Assembly: GCA_963729165.1 (NCBI GenBank) | Contig: CAVSMM010000003.1 | Coordinates: 1 to 64,000 of the forward strand | DNA length: 64,000 nucleotides | Direction: 5' to 3' | Source of the DNA: JACCZX01 sp963729165 | GTDB lineage: Bacteria; Pseudomonadota; Gammaproteobacteria; Burkholderiales; Burkholderiaceae_F | In this document: positions 47,865-57,515 of the stretch, one piece after another | How positions within the stretch are numbered: the stretch's first letter is position 1 | Layout: the number at the start of each line of letters is the position of its first letter | The notes under the pieces: generated by a model | The model's database searches: none | What the model was told of the DNA's origin: nothing | The model's input: only the letters and a program-made list of their open reading frames with translations | Made by a program: the position numbers and the translations under genes

Positions 47865-49563
47865 CAGAACAGAAAATAGCGTTGCGCCATCGGCAGCACA
47901 CTCGCGGGCTCGCAGGTCAGCAGCTCGCCATCGGCGCGTACTTCATAGGTCTGCGCATCGACTTCGATCGTTGGCGTGCCGTCGTTGTGCACCATGTCCG
48001 CCTTGCCGATCGTGCGCGTGTTCTTGACGGCCTCGATTCTGCGGCGCAATCCGAGCTGTTCGGAACGCCCGCCGCGAACGCCGCTTTTGAGATGAAGTTA
48101 ATACACGTCGCGTCCATTGCGCTGCCAAACGCACCGAACATCGGGCGGTAATGCACCGGCTGCGGTGTCGGAATCGATGCGTTCGGATCGCCCATCGCCG
48201 CTGCGGCAATCATGCCGCCCTTGACGATCAGCGACGGCTTGACGCCGAAGAACGCCGGCTTCCACAACACGAGATCGGCCAACTTGCCGGCTTCGACCGA
48301 GCCGACGATGTGCGAGATGCCCTGCGTGATCGCCGGATTGATCGTGTACTTCGCGACATAGCGCTTGACGCGAAAGTTATCGTGGCGCGCGGTGTCTTGC
48401 GCCAGTGAGCCGCGCTGCGTCTTCATCTTGTGCGCTGTCTGCCACGTGCGGATGATCACTTCACCGACGCGCCCCATCGCCTGTGAATCGGACGACATCA
48501 TCGAGAACACGCCGAGATCGTGCAGCACGTCTTCGGCGGCGATTGTTTCGCGGCGAATGCGGCTTTCGGCGAACGCAACGTCTTCTGCGATCGATGCGTC
48601 CAGGTGGTGGCACACCATCAGCATGTCGAGATGCTCGTCGACGGTGTTGACGGTGTACGGCATTGTCGGATTCGTCGACGACGGCAGCACGTTCGGCAGG
48701 CCAGCGCATTTGATGATGTCGGGCGCGTGCCCGCCGCCTGCACCCTCGGTGTGAAACGTCGCGATCGTACGGCCCTTGAACGCGGCGATCGTGTCTTCGA
48801 CGAAGCCCGATTCGTTCAAGGTGTCGGTATGAATCGTCACCTGAACGTCGTGCTTGTCGGCAACCGTCAAGCAGCAATCGATTGCCGCGGGTGTCGTGCC
48901 CCAGTCTTCGTGCAGCTTCAGGCCGTACGCGCCCGCCAACACCTGCTCTTCGAGCGCGGCAGGCAGGCTCGCATTGCCTTTACCCTGAAAACCGAGATTC
49001 ATCGGGAAGCTCTCGGCCGCTTTCAGCATCGAATGGATATGCCAGGGTCCCGGCGTGCAGGTGGTCGCGAATGTGCCGGTCGCTGGGCCGGTGCCGCCGC
49101 CGAGCATCGTGGTCACACCGCTCATCAAAGCTTCTTCGATCTGCTGCGGACAAATGAAATGGATGTGCGTGTCGATGCCGCCGGCGGTGACGATCGAACC
49201 TTCGCCGGCGATGATTTCGGTGCCCGGTCCGATAACGATATCGATGCCTGGCTGCACGTCGGGATTGCCGGCCTTGCCGATATGCGAAACCAATCCGTCC
49301 TTGATGCCGATATCGGCCTTGACGATGCCCCAGTGATCGATGATCAGCGCGTTCGTAATGACCGTGTCTGCCACCTCTGCGGCCACGCGCTGGCTTTGCC
49401 CCATGCCATCGCGAATCACTTTGCCGCCGCCGAACTTCACTTCCTCGCCGTAGATCGTGAAGTCCTTTTCGACCTCGATCCAGAGATCGGTGTCGGCAAG
49501 CCGCACGCGATCGCCGGTCGTCGGGCCGAACATCTCCGCATACGCCTGGCGCGAAATCTTCAT
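47864..49563 (-). CDS. ureC: Urease alpha subunit UreC (one frameshift near the C-terminus)
   Basis: About 566 residues; catalytic subunit that hydrolyses urea to ammonia and carbamate. Nickel ligands are visible in HIHFICPQQ, the carbamylated Lys 216 in GLKLHEDWG, and HTDTLNESG. The mobile-flap Cys 318 and His lie in MVCHHLD. One shift near 48050 throws the last 60 residues out of frame; the other frame gives the correct tail RRRIEAVKNTRTIGKADMVH, with end LPMAQRYFLF. The start overlaps the ureB stop by 4 bases. Confidence 0.95.
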
Positions 49564-49880
49564 TTGACGCTCGACGGCAATGCGCCCATCACCTTCGCGT
49601 TAAAGCCGAAGACTTTTCGTTCACCGGCAAGAGCGACAAGCTCGACCGTACGCGATTGACCCGGCTCGAATCGCACCGCCGTGCCGGCGGCGATGTTCAG
49701 GCGAAATCCAAACGCCTGGTCACGCTCGAACTTGAGCGCGTTGTTCGTCTCGAAGAAGTGATAGTGCGAGCCCACCTGGATCGGCCGATCGCCGGAGTTG
49801 GTGACCTGCACGACGACCGTCTTCCGACCTTCGTTCAACACAACGTCTCCTGCAGCCGCTTCGATCTCGCCCGGAATCAT
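49560..49880 (-). CDS. ureB: Urease beta subunit UreB
   Basis: 106 residues, intact. MIPGEIEAAAGDVVLNEGRKTVVV is the canonical opening and VGSHYHFFETNNALKFERDQAFG the central block. Start overlaps ureA stop (ATGA-type) and the stop overlaps the ureC start. Forms the (alpha-beta-gamma)3 urease with UreA and UreC. Confidence 0.96.
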   Translation of the reverse strand: MIPGEIEAAAGDVVLNEGRKTVVVQVTNSGDRPIQVGSHYHFFETNNALKFERDQAFGFRLNIAAGTAVRFEPGQSRTVELVALAGERKVFGFNAKVMGALPSSVK

Positions 49881-50179
49881 GGAATCGGGTGATGCACGGT
49901 GACGAGCTTCGTGCCGTCGGGAAATGTCGCTTCGACCTGTATCTCCGGAATCATCTCCGGCACGCCTTCCATCACATCGGCTCGCTGCAGCAGCGTTGCA
50001 CCGAAGCCCATCAAGTCGGCGACCGACTTACCGTCGCGCGCGCCTTCCATGATCGCAGCGCTGATAAAGGCGACCGCCTCCGGATAGTTCAGCTTCAGGC
50101 CGCGACCCTTGCGCCGCTCGGCCAGCAATGCCGCCGTAAAAATCAGCAGCTTGTCCTTTTCGCGCGGGGTTAGCTCCAC
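49877..50179 (-). CDS. ureA: Urease gamma subunit UreA (GTG start)
   Basis: 100 residues. A GTG at 50179 gives the family start (V)ELTPREKDKLLIFTAALLAERR, with GGAG 9 bases upstream. Another GTG at 50185 overlaps the ureD stop as GTGA but lies too close to GGAG. The ATG at 50293 would add unrelated residues inside ureD. Conserved blocks LNYPEAVAFISAAIMEGARDG and GVPEMIPEIQVEATFPDGTKLVTVHHPI are complete. Confidence 0.93.
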   Translation of the reverse strand: MELTPREKDKLLIFTAALLAERRKGRGLKLNYPEAVAFISAAIMEGARDGKSVADLMGFGATLLQRADVMEGVPEMIPEIQVEATFPDGTKLVTVHHPIP

Positions 50180-50181
50180 TG

Positions 50182-51008
50182 TCACGTTCTCCAGATGCGA
50201 GGCGGCTGCGCAGCGCGACCCAGCAGCGCGGGTCGAAGAATGCCGCCATAGATCGACAAAACGCTGTTTCGCCGTTTCAGCTCGAGTCGCCAAGATGGCG
50301 CGCGATCAGACAGCCCGGGCAGGAGCGTCACCGCCACGTCTTCGATTTCGCGGCACGCGGTGACTACGCTGCGATCTATCTCGGGGGCGGCCGCGATCAA
50401 TGTCGCACACACTGATTTTCCACCGAGCCCCGCGGGAGCATGCATCAAGCGGCCGTTCGCATCGATGGCGCCGCGTTCGTGCCAAAGCGGCCGTCCGTTT
50501 CTATAGATCTTGTTGCGCAGCTCGATTCGGCCCTCTGTTGAAGCGCGCGCCCGAACCCGCACGGCCGAGGCACAGAATTTCCCATCCGATGTAACTCGCG
50601 TCCGCGCCGAGATTCACTTCGCACGCAATGTCTGCCAGCGCACCGTCGAAGACGATGGTTTCCTGCGGCAGCCATTCGAGGCTGCCGTCGACTTCGAAGC
50701 AGAGTTTCTGGCTCGCCCAAGGGCCGGCGGATCGATACCACTTGCCGGCGCCGGGCGTTGTCATCAGCACCGCCGATCGCGGTGCCGCGCTTACGCGCAC
50801 GGACAACTGATCGCCGCCGACGATGCCCGCTGGAGGGTGAACGACGATCGCATGGCAGACGGCATCGCCTTCCGGGATACAGCGGCTTCTGCACCACAAG
50901 CGGGCCGCTGAAGGATTTTTCCGCGAGCACCGTCCGATCGTTTTCAAAGCGGAACCCGAGCGACAGATCGGCTTTCCACGGAGCGAAGATCGGTTCAGCG
51001 ACACCCAT
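50182..51008 (-). CDS. ureD: Urease accessory protein UreD (two frameshifts)
   Basis: About 275 residues. Start MGVAEPIFAPWKADLSLGF at 51008. Shifts near 50870 and 50540 separate parts reading AIVVHPPAGIVGGDQLSVRV and MTTPGAGKWYRS (UreD signatures), then the C-terminal part ending GRAAQPPRIWRT with TGA 50184-50182. UreD is the scaffold binding apo-urease and UreF. First gene of the ure part, 41 bases after the urtE stop. Confidence 0.9.
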
Positions 51009-51049
51009 AGTTGGTTTTGAGCTCTGCCGAGCATACTGCCAGCAAGCTC

Positions 51050-51719
51050 TTACGTCGTCCGATCCATGTCGGCGCCCGCGCCGCGCGCGATGATTTCTCC
51101 GCGCTCCATCACCAGATATTGATCGGCGAGCGAGCGCGCGAAGTCGTAGTACTGCTCGACCAGCAGGATCGCCATTTCACCGCTTTCTGCCAGCGTGCGA
51201 ATGGCGCGCTCGATGTCCTTGATGATCGACGGCTGAATACCTTCGGTCGGTTCGTCCAGAATCAGCAAGCGTCGGACCGACCGCGAGCGCGCGACCGATG
51301 GCGAGCTGTTGCTGTTGCCCGCCCGACAAATCGCCGCCGCGCCGCCGCAGCATGCTGCGCAACACCGGAAACATTTCGAAGATCCGCTCTGGAACACGCG
51401 AGCCGCGCGGCCGTGCAGCGAGGCCCATCTCCAAATTTTCCTCGACGGTAAGCCGCGGAAATATCTCTCGGCCTTGCGGCACGTAGCCCATTCCGGCGCG
51501 CACCCGCTCATAAGGCTTCACCGCCGTAATGTTCTTGCCCTGAACGACCACTTGGCCGCTCTTCGCCGGCACCAGGCCCATCAGCGTTCGCAGCAGCGTC
51601 GATTTGCCGACTCCGTTTCGGCCGAGCAGAGCCGTGACTTTGCCCGCCGGAGCTCAAATGTAAGGTTGCGCAGGATGTGGCTGCCGCCGTAGTACTGATT
51701 GATCGGAAACGGTAAGCAT
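51050..51719 (-). CDS. urtE: Urea ABC transporter ATPase UrtE (frameshifted)
   Basis: About 225 residues. Start MLTV at 51719. Another frame gives NQYYGGSHILRNLTFEL, the UrtE opening. The P-loop GRNGVGKST region near 51620 is scrambled by a shift. Intact parts are GMGYVPQGREIFPRLTVEENLEMGL, LSGGQQQQLAIGRALAV, and, after a shift near 51260, LILDEPTEGIQPSIIKDIERAI and LLVEQYYDFARSLAD. It ends at 51050, 41 bases before ureD. Confidence 0.88.
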
Positions 51720-51744
51720 CGAGTGGGCGAGCGATCGTTGTGGC

Positions 51745-52571
51745 CTAGCGTCCCAAATACACCTCGACAACCCGAGGATCGTTTTGCACCTGCTCCATCG
51801 GTCCCTCGGCGAGCACGCTGCCTTCGTGCAATACGGTGACCTTGCGGGCGATCTTGCCGACGAACGCCATATCGTGCTCGACCACGACCAGCGAGTGTTT
51901 GCCGGCAAGCGAGATAAAGAGCTCGGCAGTGCGCTCGGTCTCGTCGTCGCTCATGCCTGCAACCGGCTCGTCGAGCAGCAGCAGCCGCGGCTCCTGCATC
52001 AACAGCATGCCGATCTCAAGCCATTGCTTCTGTCCGTGCGATAACAACCCTGCAATGCGATGCGTGCTGTCGTTCAGCCGAATCAGCTTCAGCATCTCAT
52101 CGATGCGATCGCGTTCCTCAGACGAAAGTTTTGCGAAAAGCGTTCTGCGTACTCGCTTGTCAGCCTTCATCGAGAGCTCGAGATTTCGAACACCGTGTGA
52201 CGCTCGAAGATCGTCGGCTTCTGAAACTTGCGGCCGATCCCCGCATGCGCGATCTGCGCTTCCGACAGCTTGGTCAGATCGATCGTCTGGCCGAAGAACG
52301 CGGTGCCGGCGTCGGGGCGCGTCTTGCCGGTGATGACATCCATCATCGTTGTCTTGCCTGCGCCATTGGGCCCGATCACGCAGCGCAGCTCGCCGGCGTC
52401 GATCGACAGCGACAGATCGTTCAGCGCTCGGAAACCGTCGAAGCTGACGCTGATTCCTTCGAGATAGAGAACGACGCCATGCGTCAGGTCCAGACCTTCG
52501 GGCGCGACTCGGCCGAGGTCGCTGATCGTCGTCCCTTCGCGGGCGGCGGGATGCATGGCGATACTGCTCAT
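51745..52571 (-). CDS. urtD: Urea ABC transporter ATPase UrtD (one frameshift)
   Basis: About 275 residues. Start at 52571 overlaps the urtC stop. Motifs: YLEGISVSFDGFRALNDLSL, P-loop GPNGAGKTTMMDVITGKT, IGRKFQKPTIFERHTVFE, then after a shift near 52170 SHGQKQWLEIGMLLMQEP (UrtD signature variant), LLLLDEPVAGMSDDETERTA and VVVEHDMAFV. An overlong N-terminal alternative running into urtC is not real. Confidence 0.9.
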
Positions 52572-53662
52572 CCGTGGGCTTTGCGCCGGTTGATCAATCC
52601 GAGCACCCCCTGCGGCAGAAAGAGCGTGACCAGGATGAAAAGCAGGCCGAGGAAGAACAGCCAGTACTCCGGAAACGCCTGCGTGAAGAAACTCTTCGCG
52701 CCGTTGACCAGTCCCGCGCCGAGTGCCGCGCCCGCCAGCGTGCCGCGGCCCCCGACTGCCACCCAGATCGCTATCTCGATCGAGTTTGCAGGCGACATCT
52801 CGCTCGGATTGATGATGCCGACCTGCGGTACATAGAGCGCTCCGGCAATGCCGCACAGCACGGCCGATAGCGTCCAGATGAAGAGCTTGTAGTGCAGCGT
52901 GTCGTAGCCACAGAACATCACGCGCGTTTCGGCATCACGGATCGCAGCAAGCACGCGGCCGAACTTTGACGTGACCAGCCAGCGTGCAAGCAGAAGCGTT
53001 CCGATCAGCGTCGCGCCGGTGATAGCGAACAGCGCCATGCGCATCTGCGGGGTCGCGATCGGAATATCGAGGATGCGGCGAAAATCGGTGAAGCCGTTGT
53101 TGCCGCCAAAGCCGGTGGCGTTACGAAAGAACAGCAACATCGCTGCGAAGGTCAGCGCCTGCGTGATGATGGAGAAATACACGCCTTTGACGCGCGAGCG
53201 AAACGCGAAGTAGCCGAACACGTACGCGAGCACACCGGGCACCACTACGACCAGCATCGCGCACCAGAGGAACGAGTCCGAGTTGAACCATTGCCATGGA
53301 AATTCTTTCCAGTCCAGAAACACCATGAAGTCGGGCATCGGCTGGCGGTACTGGCCATCGGATCCGATCTGGCGCATCAGGTACATGCCGAACGCGTAGC
53401 CGCCCAGCGCAAAGAACAAGCCGTGTCCGAGCGACAGGATGCCGGCGTAGCCCCAGATCAGATCCATCGCGATTGCGACGATCGCAAAGCACATGATCTT
53501 GCCGAGCAGCGTCACCCAGTAAGTGGAAATGTGAAAGGCACTGTCCGGGCCGACGGCCAGGTTGAAGACCGGAAAGCCGATAAAGATCACCGCCGCAAAC
53601 GCTGTAAGGATCGTCCAGCCTCTAACGCCGTAAAGACGACGTGACGAAAGGTCGGCGATCAT
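52568..53662 (-). CDS. urtC: Urea ABC transporter permease UrtC
   Basis: 364 residues, intact; about ten membrane segments. Conserved MDLIWGYAGILSLGHGLFFALGGYAFGMYLMR and the long segment with MPDFMVFLDWKEFPWQW are UrtC-specific, and AAIRDAETRVMFCGYDTLHYK is the cytoplasmic loop. Start overlaps urtB stop (ATGA); stop overlaps urtD start. The open frame running further upstream is antiphase to urtB. Confidence 0.94.
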   Translation of the reverse strand: MIADLSSRRLYGVRGWTILTAFAAVIFIGFPVFNLAVGPDSAFHISTYWVTLLGKIMCFAIVAIAMDLIWGYAGILSLGHGLFFALGGYAFGMYLMRQIGSDGQYRQPMPDFMVFLDWKEFPWQWFNSDSFLWCAMLVVVVPGVLAYVFGYFAFRSRVKGVYFSIITQALTFAAMLLFFRNATGFGGNNGFTDFRRILDIPIATPQMRMALFAITGATLIGTLLLARWLVTSKFGRVLAAIRDAETRVMFCGYDTLHYKLFIWTLSAVLCGIAGALYVPQVGIINPSEMSPANSIEIAIWVAVGGRGTLAGAALGAGLVNGAKSFFTQAFPEYWLFFLGLLFILVTLFLPQGVLGLINRRKAHG

Positions 53663-55237
53663 GACTCCAGCGCTCTGCCTTTCAGCGCAAACATGCCCTG
53701 CGGACGCTTCTGAATGAACACGATGATGAAGACGAGCACCGCAATCTTCGCCAGTACCGCGCCCTGCCATGCTTCGAGCAGCTTGTTGGCGAAGCCGAGT
53801 CCGAGCGCTGAGTAAACCGTCCCGGCGAGTTGCCCCACGCCACCGAGCACGACCACCATGAAGGAGTCGACGATGTAGCTCTGGCCGAGATCGGGTCCGA
53901 CGTTGCCGATCTGCGAGAGCGCGCAACCCGCGAGACCTGCGATGCCGGAGCCGAGACCGAAGGCCCACATGTCGACGCGCGCGGTCGGCACTCCGACGCA
54001 CGAGGCCATCTCGCGGTTCTGCGTGACGCCGCGCACGAACAAGCCGAGCCGCGTCTTGTTCAGCAGCAGATAGATGAGGAACACGACGGCGAATGCGAAG
54101 CCGATGATCACGATGCGGCTCCACGGCAGCACCACGCCGCTCAGCAGCTCGACGCCGCCCGACATGAAGGCAGGGTTCTCGACCTGCACGTTCTGCGCAC
54201 CGAAAATCGTCCGCACCGCCTGAATCAGGATCAGACTGATGCCCCAGGTTGCGAGCAGCGTCTCCAGCGGACGGCCGTACAGCCAGCGAATCACCGTCCG
54301 CTCGAGTGCCATTCCCACAAGTGCGGAGACAGCGAACGCCACCGGGATCGCAGCGATCAGATACCAATCGAAAAACGCGGTGCTGCGAAACAGTCCCTGC
54401 ACGACATAGGTTGCATATGCGCCGATCATGATCAGCTCGCCGTGCGCCATGTTGATGACGCCCATCAGCCCATAGGTGATGGCCAGGCCCAATGCGGCGA
54501 GTAGCAGAATCGAGCCGAGACTGACGCTGGTGAATACGATGCCGACGCGTTCGCCCCATGCAAGGCTGCTTTCGATCTCTCGCAAGCTTCTCTGCGCTTC
54601 GGCGCGCAGCTCGTCATCCTTTTCATCCTGGATAAACGAGAGCAGCAAGCTCTTGGTGCTGGCGTTATTCGAGCTCGCCAGTTTTTTCACAGCGGCGAGC
54701 CGTGCATTGCGATCCTCGGCGCGCAGTTCAAGCGTTGCCACGATCTGCTCGAGCATCGGCTTGATCGCACCATCGGTCTCCTGCTCGAGCGCTTTCTTCA
54801 CCAGCGGCAGCATCGCCGGGTCGGCACCCCCGCCAGCTCCTTGGCCGCTGCCAGACGCACGTCACGCTTCGGCGAGACGAGCTTCAATGCGGCCAAAGCG
54901 CCGGCGAGCTCGCGCCGCAAGCGGTTATTGACGGTGATGTCCTCCTTGTCGGCAGGGACAGCTGAGAAGCTGCGCGCCGCTTACGGCGTCGGTCGCGCTG
55001 TCGCCCTTGACGATCAGAATCCGTTTGCCTGCAGTGACAAGCTCGCCGTCGGCAAGCGCTTGCAAAATGAGCGCTGCGTTGTCGTTGCCTAGCGCGACAA
55101 GCTGCGCGATGGCTTCGACTTGCTCGTCGCTTTCGCCGAAGGCGAGTTTCTCCAGCGTGCCCGCCTCCTGCGCAAAAACAAGCGAGCCGCCAGAATGAAG
55201 ACAGCAGGCAAAAAACCGCCGTTAGCAATGTTTTCAT
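53659..55237 (-). CDS. urtB: Urea ABC transporter permease UrtB with N-terminal HEAT-like extension (frameshifted)
   Basis: About 525 residues. Signal MKTLLTAVFCLLSS starts at 55237. Frames then shift (near 55190 and in 54960-54820) through a periplasmic helical-repeat extension containing GTLEKLAFGESDEQVEAIAQ and LLPLVKKALEQETDGAIKPM, typical of UrtB but absent from LivH. The permease core is intact from about 54560 (GIVFTSVSLGSILLLAALGLAITYG, GVINMAHGELIMIGAYATY). Stop overlaps urtC start. Confidence 0.88.
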
Positions 55238-55244
55238 GTGAAAA

Positions 55245-55264
55245 GGGGCCGCTAAAGCGGCCCC
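55245..55264 (-). terminator. GC-rich stem-loop between urtA and urtB
   Basis: GGGGCCGCT and AGCGGCCCC are exact reverse complements separated by two bases (8-bp stem with a TAAA loop in practice), lying in the 49-base gap between the urtA stop and urtB start. No T-run follows on the minus strand, so it is more likely an RNA stabiliser or attenuator than a full terminator. This arrangement often raises binding protein levels over permease. Confidence 0.6.
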
Positions 55265-55286
55265 CGCTTGCAACTCACGTCGTCAG

Positions 55287-56573
55287 CTACTTCGTGATGA
55301 TCGTCTTGCCGTCGGGAACATCCGGCTTCTTGTCGTTGCCGGGGATATAGGGACTCCACGGCTGCGCTCTGATGGGCCCCTTCGTTTTCCACACGACGTT
55401 GAATTGGCCATCGCCTTTGACTTCGCCAATGAACACGGCTTTGTGCAGATGGTGATTCTTCTCATCCATCTTCGAGACGATGCCCGACGGCGCAGTAAAT
55501 GTCTGGCCTGCCATCGCGGCGATGACCTTGTCGGTGTCAAAAGTTTTGGCCTTCTCGACCGCCTGCTTCCACATGTAGATGCCGATGTAGGTTGCTTCCA
55601 TCGGATCGTTGGTCAGCGGCTTGTCGGCGCGCGGAAGCTTCTTGGCCTTGGCGTAGCTCGCCCATTTGCTCTTGAAGTCATCATTGGCCGGCGCCTTGAT
55701 CGACATGAAGTAGTTCCAGGCTGCAAGATGGCCGACGAGTGGCTTGGTATCGACACCGCGCAGCTCTTCTTCGCCCACCGAGAACGCGACGACCGGAACA
55801 TCGGTCGCCTTCAATCCCTGGTTGCCCAGTTCTTTGTAGAACGGCACGTTTGAGTCGCCATTAATCGTGGAAACGACCGCCGTCTTGCCGCCCGCTGCGA
55901 ATTTCTTGACGTCGGCAACGATCGTTTGATAGTCGCTGTGCCCGAACGGCGTGTACTTCTCGTCAATATCCTTATCGGCGACACCTTTGGATTTCAAGAA
56001 TGCGCGCAGGATCTTGTTCGTAGTACGCGGGTAGACATAGTCGGTGCCAAGCAAGACCCAGCGCTTGGCGGCGCCGCCCTCCTTGCTCATCAGATACTCA
56101 ACCGCGGGAATTGCCTGCTGATTCGGCGCTGCACCCGTGTAGAAAACGTTCTTCGATAGCTCTTCGCCTTCATACTGCACCGGATAGAACAGCAGGCCGT
56201 TCAGTTCCTCAAACACAGGCAGCACCGATTTGCGCGATACCGAGGTCCAGCAGCCAAATACCGCGGCCACTTTGTCTTGCGTAATCAACTGACGTGCCTT
56301 CTCGGCAAACAACGGCCAGTTCGAGGCCGGATCGACGACCATGGGTTCGACCTTCATGCCCATCACACCGCCTTTGGCGTTGATTTCATCGAACGCCATC
56401 AATGCAACGTCCTTCAGCACTGTTTCCGAAATCGCCATCGTGCCGGAGAGCGAATGCAACACGCCGACCTTCACGGTCTTCTGCTGTGCGTGCGTGTTGC
56501 GCGATCCGGTTCCTGTCGCTGCGAGTGCAGTACCCCACGCAAGCGCCTTTAGCGCTCCTCGTCTTTTCAACAT
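55287..56573 (-). CDS. urtA: Urea ABC transporter substrate-binding protein UrtA
   Basis: 428 residues, intact. I place the start at 56573 (MLKRRGALKALAWGTALAAT), behind a GGGAAGGGAAA-type ribosome site; the upstream ATG at 56741 lacks one. A twin-Arg-like signal precedes TVKVGVLHSLSGTMAISET, and FYPVQYEGEELSKNVFYTGAAPNQQ is the UrtA signature for urea/short-chain amide receptors. It heads the operon urtABCDE-ureDABCEFG. A stem-loop follows the stop. Confidence 0.95.
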   Translation of the reverse strand: MLKRRGALKALAWGTALAATGTGSRNTHAQQKTVKVGVLHSLSGTMAISETVLKDVALMAFDEINAKGGVMGMKVEPMVVDPASNWPLFAEKARQLITQDKVAAVFGCWTSVSRKSVLPVFEELNGLLFYPVQYEGEELSKNVFYTGAAPNQQAIPAVEYLMSKEGGAAKRWVLLGTDYVYPRTTNKILRAFLKSKGVADKDIDEKYTPFGHSDYQTIVADVKKFAAGGKTAVVSTINGDSNVPFYKELGNQGLKATDVPVVAFSVGEEELRGVDTKPLVGHLAAWNYFMSIKAPANDDFKSKWASYAKAKKLPRADKPLTNDPMEATYIGIYMWKQAVEKAKTFDTDKVIAAMAGQTFTAPSGIVSKMDEKNHHLHKAVFIGEVKGDGQFNVVWKTKGPIRAQPWSPYIPGNDKKPDVPDGKTIITK

Positions 56574-56639
56574 GTGATTTCCCTTCCCCGTCGGTTTGCG
56601 ATTCAGACGCCGAACTGTGGCGCTCTGCGCAAGTCGCTT

Positions 56640-56655
56640 CGCAAGACCTATGCCA
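56640..56655 (-). promoter_or_regulatory. Probable sigma-54 (-24/-12) promoter of urtA
   Basis: On the minus strand, TGGCATAGGTCTTGCG matches the consensus TGGCAC-G-N4-TTGCW at 13 positions or so, with the invariant GG and GC exactly 10 bases apart. It lies 67 bases upstream of the urtA start, giving a leader of about 50-60 bases. Nitrogen (NtrC) control of urea uptake is established in several proteobacteria, so position and sequence agree. Confidence 0.6.
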
Positions 56656-56706
56656 AAGGGCAAGTCGTTGAAATCACAGGTGTAGTCGTGATCGTTTGAA
56701 CTAATG

Positions 56707-56753
56707 TGCCCCGCAACGGTGCGGCGGAGCGACGCGCGCACCGCTTTCGGGCG
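56707..56753 (-). promoter_or_regulatory. Two tandem NtrC-like binding sites
   Basis: Relative to TGCACC-N4-TGGTGCA, the block at 56707-56723 (minus strand CGCACCGTTGCGGGGCA) matches 10 of 13 fixed bases. A second at 56737-56753 (plus-strand CGCACCGCTTTCGGGCG) matches 9 of 13. Their centres are 30 bases apart, about three helical turns, and 52-98 bases upstream of the sigma-54 element. The match is imperfect, so this is suggestive only. Confidence 0.4.
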
Positions 56754-56829
56754 CGCATGCGCGATTGTGTGCGATCAGTCGGAGGTGCGAGGCGACTTAT
56801 AACGCGTCTGTCGAGCGCGACCGTGAGCT

Positions 56830-57378
56830 CTACTTCACAGGAGTCTTTGTGCCAGTGGCCTTGGCTGCGCGTTGTCGCTCACGCTTGATCGCAAGCTCAT
56901 CGAGCTCGTCGAAGTCCTTGTCGGCGCAGCGCTCAACCCAACTCTGACGCTCTTTATCCAACGTGGCGCCCTGTTCCTTCAAGACGGGTAAGCGCGCGTT
57001 GTACGTTTCACCGATTTGATTGCGCCGCGACTCTTCGTCCTGCAGTGCCTGCTTTCCCGCGTCGTCGGCGGGGTCAAGTGCAGCGCGTTTGCGCTCGAGC
57101 TCCGCATCCATCGACTTCACTACGGCGCGTTGCTGATCGAGCGACGTTTGCTCCTTCAGGACGTTCTCGCGCATCACCATCAGACGGTCTTGTTGATCCA
57201 TGCAAGAGCGCAGCTGATCGCGAGTCATCGGTTTGGCTTTGGTCTTGCCCTGCTGCTTGGTGGCGACTTTATTAGGCGGGGGGTCGGCGCCGTAGGCTGG
57301 CAAGACCAACGAAACTGAAGCGACTAGTCCGCCGGCCAGCAGGGCGTGCAAACAGGCGATACGTGAGGTGTTTTTCAT
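56830..57378 (-). CDS. Exported coiled-coil protein of unknown function
   Basis: 182 residues from 57378 (ATG behind GAGAACTCG), with a signal peptide (ACLHALLAGGLVASVSLVLPAYG) and then Lys/Gln-rich and heptad coiled-coil segments (RENVLKEQTSLDQQRAVVKSMDAELERKRAAL). It has Cys at residues about 60 and 158 and a basic tail. Upstream in-frame residues to 57741 run through a long unrelated stretch and are rejected. Unknown periplasmic role. Confidence 0.7.
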   Translation of the reverse strand: MKNTSRIACLHALLAGGLVASVSLVLPAYGADPPPNKVATKQQGKTKAKPMTRDQLRSCMDQQDRLMVMRENVLKEQTSLDQQRAVVKSMDAELERKRAALDPADDAGKQALQDEESRRNQIGETYNARLPVLKEQGATLDKERQSWVERCADKDFDELDELAIKRERQRAAKATGTKTPVK

Positions 57379-57515
57379 TCGAGTTCTCCGACATTCGCCA
57401 AGTCTATTAAATCCTGGCGGCAAGCCCCGTACCCCCTTGCTCCCTGCGTGTTTGACGCCGGCGGATGGTGGGTTTAACTTGACCCGATAGCGCCGAAGCA
57501 GCGCAGGAGACATCG

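Noticed and set aside
48520..49659. 379-codon plus-strand frame
   Set aside because: Antisense of ureC/ureB; no recognisable motif.
52568..54559. 663-codon urtC-plus-upstream fusion
   Set aside because: Upstream half is antiphase to urtB; urtC has its own ATG at 53662.
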